From contig NW_024041262.1 in assembly GCF_014851395.1 (NCBI RefSeq), forward strand, positions 16,917,671-16,981,670: DNA of 64,000 nt, written 5' to 3'. A program made the translations under genes and the position numbers. The first letter of the stretch is position 1; the number at the start of each line of letters is the position of its first letter. Of the stretch, positions 59,782-64,000 are shown piece after piece. Source of the stretch: Micropterus salmoides (taxonomy: Eukaryota; Chordata; Actinopteri; Centrarchiformes; Centrarchidae). The notes beneath the pieces were generated by a model that did not search any database, had not been told where the DNA came from, and worked only from the letters and a program-made list of their open reading frames with translations.

Positions 59782-62715
59782 CACGCAGCACTGACGCTTA
59801 ACCAGAAAGGAGATTTCTTGACACATTTTCATGAAGCACGATAAAGACTTTGTGTCGTGGCCATTGTCAATCAGCCCAAATTTCAAACAGTATTATTAAG
59901 AGCATATTCTTTTTAATACTTAAAGCATTTATTCAGGATTTAAAGGTTTCTATGCAAACTTTTAAAAGTGGTTCATGGTGAACTGTCCTGCGTGCGTGCG
60001 TGTGTGTGTGTGTGAATGTGAGAGTCAACTGAGATGTAACATGAGCAGTTATACATTATGCAAGAATGTAGTTATGTATACAGCAATGTTGCTTTAGACC
60101 AACTGCTCTAGTCTGAATTTATTAGGAACAGAGTGATGAAAATAAGGCTGATGAGGTGGTGATTGTGGTGGTTAGTTTAATGCTTGTCAGACGTCGGATT
60201 AAGATGGCAGATTTTAGATTTTAAAATTGGACACATAACTAAATACAGAAGATTAATTTTAGTTGACTTAATCTAATGCTACGCAGCCACTGCCTTCAAA
60301 GCATATAGCCAAAGATGTATGCTAATTACTTTGGGATTATCAAGGAGATAGATTGGACTTCAACAAAAGATATCTTCCATGTTGAGCTCTGAGCCAAAAT
60401 AACGTCAAATCCCCTTTTAGAAACCAAAAAAAAGGAAGAAAAGACGACACGTCCCACAAATAAAGGCAAAGATGGTGGAGTAAACTGAGTCAAATTGAAC
60501 CCGCTCACTGATGAGTGTACTGTGAATATCAGCGTCTTCATTGAATTGGCTTGTTTATGTGCAGTTGCATCTTCTCTAATCTGTGATGTTACATGTTACA
60601 TTGAAGGCAGCTAATTTGAAGTGTGTTAGGTGGACTGAAATAGGTTCTCATTATCCTTGGGGTGTTCAGTACAGAGCTCAAAGATAAAATGTTTATACAG
60701 AACCTTTATTACTTTCAATAGCTGCCCTTGTTATATTACATCATAAAGGCTGTAATATTGCATTGCACTTAAAATGTCCAGAAACGGTAAAGTAGAATGA
60801 CCAACTGTGATGTAGCAGAGTCAATCTTACTCCCCTGTACTTGAGAGTAGGAAAGAATATACACTCAACAAAATTATAAACACGACACTTTAGTTTCTGT
60901 CAAAATCTGTGTTAGTGAGCACCTCACAGGTGTGGCATATCAAGATGCTTACAGACAGCATGGGTATTGCACAGGTGTGCCTTAGGCTGGCCACAATATA
61001 AGGCCATTCGAAAAAGTGTTAGATTATCTCAGCAAAGGAGAAGTGCTCACTAACACAGATTTTGACAGATTTGTGAACAATATTTGAGAGAAATGGGTAT
61101 TTTGTGTACATGGAGAAAGTCTTAGATCTTTGAGTTCAGCTCATGATGAATGGGGGCAAAAACAAAAGTGTTGCGTTTATAATTTTTTTCTCAGTGTATA
61201 TAGTTCTGTGCCAGTTTCGTCCGTGTATTATTTGTTCTTTTCATATTCAATTGGGAATCCAAAATTAGAAAATTAGAGAACTCATTTATTCTATAAATTT
61301 TACGTATCAAACACAAAAAACTAATAACAGCTTGCTTTTGTACTTTTATTTTAAGTCCATAATAGGAAGAAAAAAAAAAAAAAACGGGCCACTGACCGAA
61401 TTTGATTTTGATATTTAATGTGTCCGATTTGTGTAACCAGGAAGTTACTGACTTCTTTAATAAATAAACTTGCAGTAAAAGGGCCAATGGTAGTACCCTA
61501 TAATGAACATGAGCTTGAACGTCAACATAAGTTGGATAATATTTTGGAAAATAAAAAAACGAGGCTCAGTTTGCAGCAATGGGAACGCTTCCAACATTCT
61601 TGAGCATCATCCGGTTTTTAAGATTTCTTCAGTATCAGAGCAATTCATTGATGGTTGGTAGTACATCCAATGGTACACAGCAAAAAATTTAATATAATAT
61701 GTAATATAATGTAACCATAATATAAAACAGGGCTCACATTGCTGCCCACCATCTAACTCACTGTATGGATGCCCACATTATACTTCCTGTTTCTTATAAA
61801 AGTTCATCTGTTCACACAAGTGGAGACTTTTAATGTGACATTTTTCAAGATATGTTGGTCAAAAAAACTAAACAAACAAACACTTGATGTTCAAGGTCAT
61901 ATTCATTAGCCTACATTAAATCAGGTAGCGCCATCGCCCAAGTGTTTTTGCTGCAACACACGACTTGAGCATAAAATTAAAGTAGAAAAATGAATTATTT
62001 TGGAATCATAAAATAATAATGACATAATGAATAGTTTTTTCATTTTCCGATTTTGAATGCCCAATTGAATATGAAAAGAACAAATGATAAAAATGTATTT
62101 TTTATTTATTTATTCCTTTTGTCCTAGAGCCTGAGCAATATATGGGCATATAATCAGCATGTAGTCTGTGCAACAGGGTTTAAGTGCTTCAGGTAATGTA
62201 CTTTTTGACTATCTGAAAAGATATGAAAGTGCACTTGCAAACAGTCCATGCATGCAAACATGAATACATTTTTAAAATGACCTGTAAACAAGTATCCTCA
62301 TTCTGAGAAGCAGGAAATGGATCACGGGGAACAGAAACATGTGTCCATTGTAACCCATTCACTGTTTCCTGCATCCCATGTTTACAGGGTAACATTTTGA
62401 ATATTCTGTTTAATATATGTAGGGGTATTTTAGTGTTTTGAAATATAGCATGCATGTAAACAAGCTGCTTTTCCTTTGAACAGTGTTCTGTACCAGTCGC
62501 TGAACTGCTGTAAATTATGTATAATACAGATTTAAATGTTTGTACAGTAAATGCCCTTTAGCTGACATTATGAAGTACTGGAATTATTTATAACGTCTTT
62601 AACTTGAAATAATAAATAATTTGCATCAAAACTTGAATGACAGCATCCACACATATAGATTGATCTATTTGATGAATGGTTCAAATGTTGTAATAAAACC
62701 ATTTTTTGTTTTGAC
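59782..62715 (+). other. Probable sar1 3'UTR
   Basis: About 2.9 kb of non-coding AT-rich sequence follows the sar1 stop. AATAAA at 62,692-62,697 followed by T-rich sequence is a good distal polyadenylation site; another AATAAA lies at 61,459-61,464. A TG tract (GTGCGTGCGTGTGTGTGTGT, about 59,993-60,013) and a Tc1-type MITE (60,860-61,198) lie inside. The long UTR is inferred; an earlier end is possible. Confidence 0.4.
60860..61198 (+). mobile_element. Tc1-type MITE, copy B, with long internal inverted repeats
   Basis: A 339-bp non-coding element flanked by TA (60,858-60,859 and 61,199-61,200). The terminal inverted repeats begin TACACTCA at the left and, read inwards from the right, TACACTGA, then share AAATTATAAAC and ACACTTT. 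A second, perfect 26-bp inverted pair lies inside: 60,897-60,922 (starting CTGTCAAAATCTG) and around 61,043-61,068 (ending CAGATTTTGACAG). The TA duplication and terminal sequence indicate the Tc1/mariner superfamily. Copy A at 39,411-39,732 is in the opposite orientation. Confidence 0.8.
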
Positions 62716-63470
62716 TCAACTGGCCAGGTGTCATTTGTATTTCTTTTAACCAGCATTTTGTCTCTTTGGACATTTAAAAAAACTGTTTAAGTGGTAACTC
62801 TACATTATTCAAGGCTTGTCACATTACATAATTTACTCAGAAGCTGCTAAACGCTTTAGGCCTGAAAAATCAAGGGTGAATGACACCGGAGAGGTATCTC
62901 AAGGTAAACCTGTTGACAGAAGAGCCATCAGAGTTGAAAAGCGACCAATGCACAGGTCCTTCTCTGTTGGTTCTGGGGGAGCCTCATCCTTTTAGTGCTT
63001 CACTCTGTTTGGCGTCCGACAGGCATCCTTCGTAGGACACTTCGGCTTAACTACCAAGGCTAAAAAGGTAATTGACCCCATTTCAATGTTGAATCACAAT
63101 GCTTTCAATAATTGTAAAAACAAACACAAAATGATAAATATGTTAAAAGAAAGGTTGTAGAACTGCAAAAATGAAAACATTGTTTTGCAATCTATAAATA
63201 TGCTTTATTATTAAAGTATAAAATGAGTCAGAAGCAATGGGTCTACTGACGGGCGAAAACAGTCAACCTGCCTTTATCTTACTAATTCATGCAAATTCCC
63301 CACAGGCACCTTATCACAGTGTTCCTTTCTTTAGCAGAATCATTGCAGAAACACTCATTAAATATAGAGGAAGATGGTGTGTGACGTGGTGGCAACCTAA
63401 TTCCTGTCTGGATGATCATTTTCATCTCTGAAATAGTTGGAAAAGATTAAAGCCAACACACAGCTTGGCT
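62716..63470. other. Intergenic DNA right of sar1
   Basis: No gene recognised. A plus-strand frame stays open from 62,798 to a TAG at 62,993-62,995 (65 codons, first ATG only near its end) and reads hydrophilic and Arg/Lys-rich, but it resembles no family I know. The 64-codon frame at 63,237-63,431 is likewise unrecognised. Confidence 0.4.
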
Positions 63471-64000
63471 CCAGTGCCTTTATTAGTAAAGTGCTCAGCC
63501 TAGAAGTACATTCTTATTTACTAACATGCAAGTCTAAAAACAACCAAATGTCCGGCCTACTAATAACATGAATGAAGACATGGCAACAATATTCTTATAG
63601 AAAAAAAAAATTACAATGTGAATTCAAGTATACACACAGAACTTCAAGTAACACATTTTTTTTATATAAACACAAAATACAATTTTTCAAGTTGCAAACT
63701 CAGAATAAAACATAGTTGTGGAACATTCTTTGACATGAGTTAGCAGAGGAGAGCGACTAGTGGTTTCTACTGTAGGTGCAGTTTGGGTCATTAAAGTACA
63801 TTCTACAGGTTTTCAATAAAAGTAATGCAACTGGAAATGTAGGTCCTATAGTCATGTGTATCCACTTAAATCGTAAAGCATGTAAAAACTCCTTTGTGGT
63901 GCACCTTCATCATAAAGGTAGCTTGAAACCGAAGTAACCCTGAATCCTCTAAATTTGTTTCACAGATCCTTTAAACTGGATTTATATACAGAATCAGTTT
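63471..64000 (-). other. Possible 3'UTR of a converging minus-strand gene
   Basis: On the minus strand, ACTAATAAAGGCACTGG (TTTATTAG at 63,479-63,486) is a credible polyadenylation signal, and sequence to its right up to the window edge is AT-rich and non-coding, as expected of a 3'UTR. No coding exon is in view, so the gene cannot be named, and chance is a real alternative. Confidence 0.25.

Noticed and set aside
39411..61198. Idea that the loop of the Tc1-type MITE had flipped orientation between copies A and B
   Set aside because: Because the arms are near-symmetrical inverted repeats, simple insertion in opposite orientation explains the difference.
62996..63080. Minus-strand terminal exon ending CRTPNRVKH then stop
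   Set aside because: Only about 20 codons after a weak acceptor-like TTTTTAG, not matched to any neighbouring gene I know.

Overview
This 64 kb window is nuclear DNA of a ray-finned (probably percomorph) fish. The evidence is spliced vertebrate genes with GT-AG introns, AT-rich introns of 11 and 20 kb, and many teleost-type mobile elements (Tc1-like, DIRS, several LINEs, several MITE families). Nothing bacterial or viral is visible, and no tRNA, rRNA or CRISPR was found. Gene names and repeat families rest on protein or sequence recognition from memory; no database search was run.

Layout. (1) 1-3,990: intergenic, with a decayed Tc1-like transposon at 1,140-1,915. (2) About 4,000-38,096, minus strand: only the last three coding exons and probable 3'UTR of paladin (pald1), separated by introns of about 11.4 and 20.0 kb. 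The introns carry a piggyBac-like MITE, a 26-bp-arm perfect hairpin, LINE/SINE tails, a long-TIR MITE, a DIRS retrotransposon fragment and microsatellites. (3) 38,097-43,470: no recognised gene, a foldback element, two nested MITEs and a run of exactly 500 N (41,709-42,208). The remaining pald1 exons should lie in this direction but are not visible. (4) 44,681-45,720, plus: complete lrrc20 (4 coding exons, 170 aa). (5) 47,782-51,579, plus: complete ppa1, cytosolic inorganic pyrophosphatase (11 exons, 288 aa, one GC-AG intron). (6) 52,075-56,192: three adjoining transposon remnants (LINE, Tc1-like, second LINE). (7) 57,220-59,781, plus: complete sar1, the COPII small GTPase (6 coding exons, 198 aa), with a noncoding first exon near 56.2 kb. 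(8) 59,782-64,000: probable sar1 3'UTR containing a Tc1-type MITE, then intergenic DNA and possibly the 3'UTR of a converging minus-strand gene.

The genes are not a functional cluster: paladin is a phosphatase-like signalling protein, LRRC20 a small leucine-rich-repeat protein, PPA1 a housekeeping enzyme and SAR1 a secretory GTPase. Their grouping matches the vertebrate PALD1-LRRC20-PPA1-SAR1A neighbourhood (human 10q22), which supports the names. I see no convincing undescribed gene system. The points most worth checking are the missing pald1 5' part at the 500-N gap, the GC-AG intron and strong-context uORF of ppa1, and the nested or foldback mobile elements.
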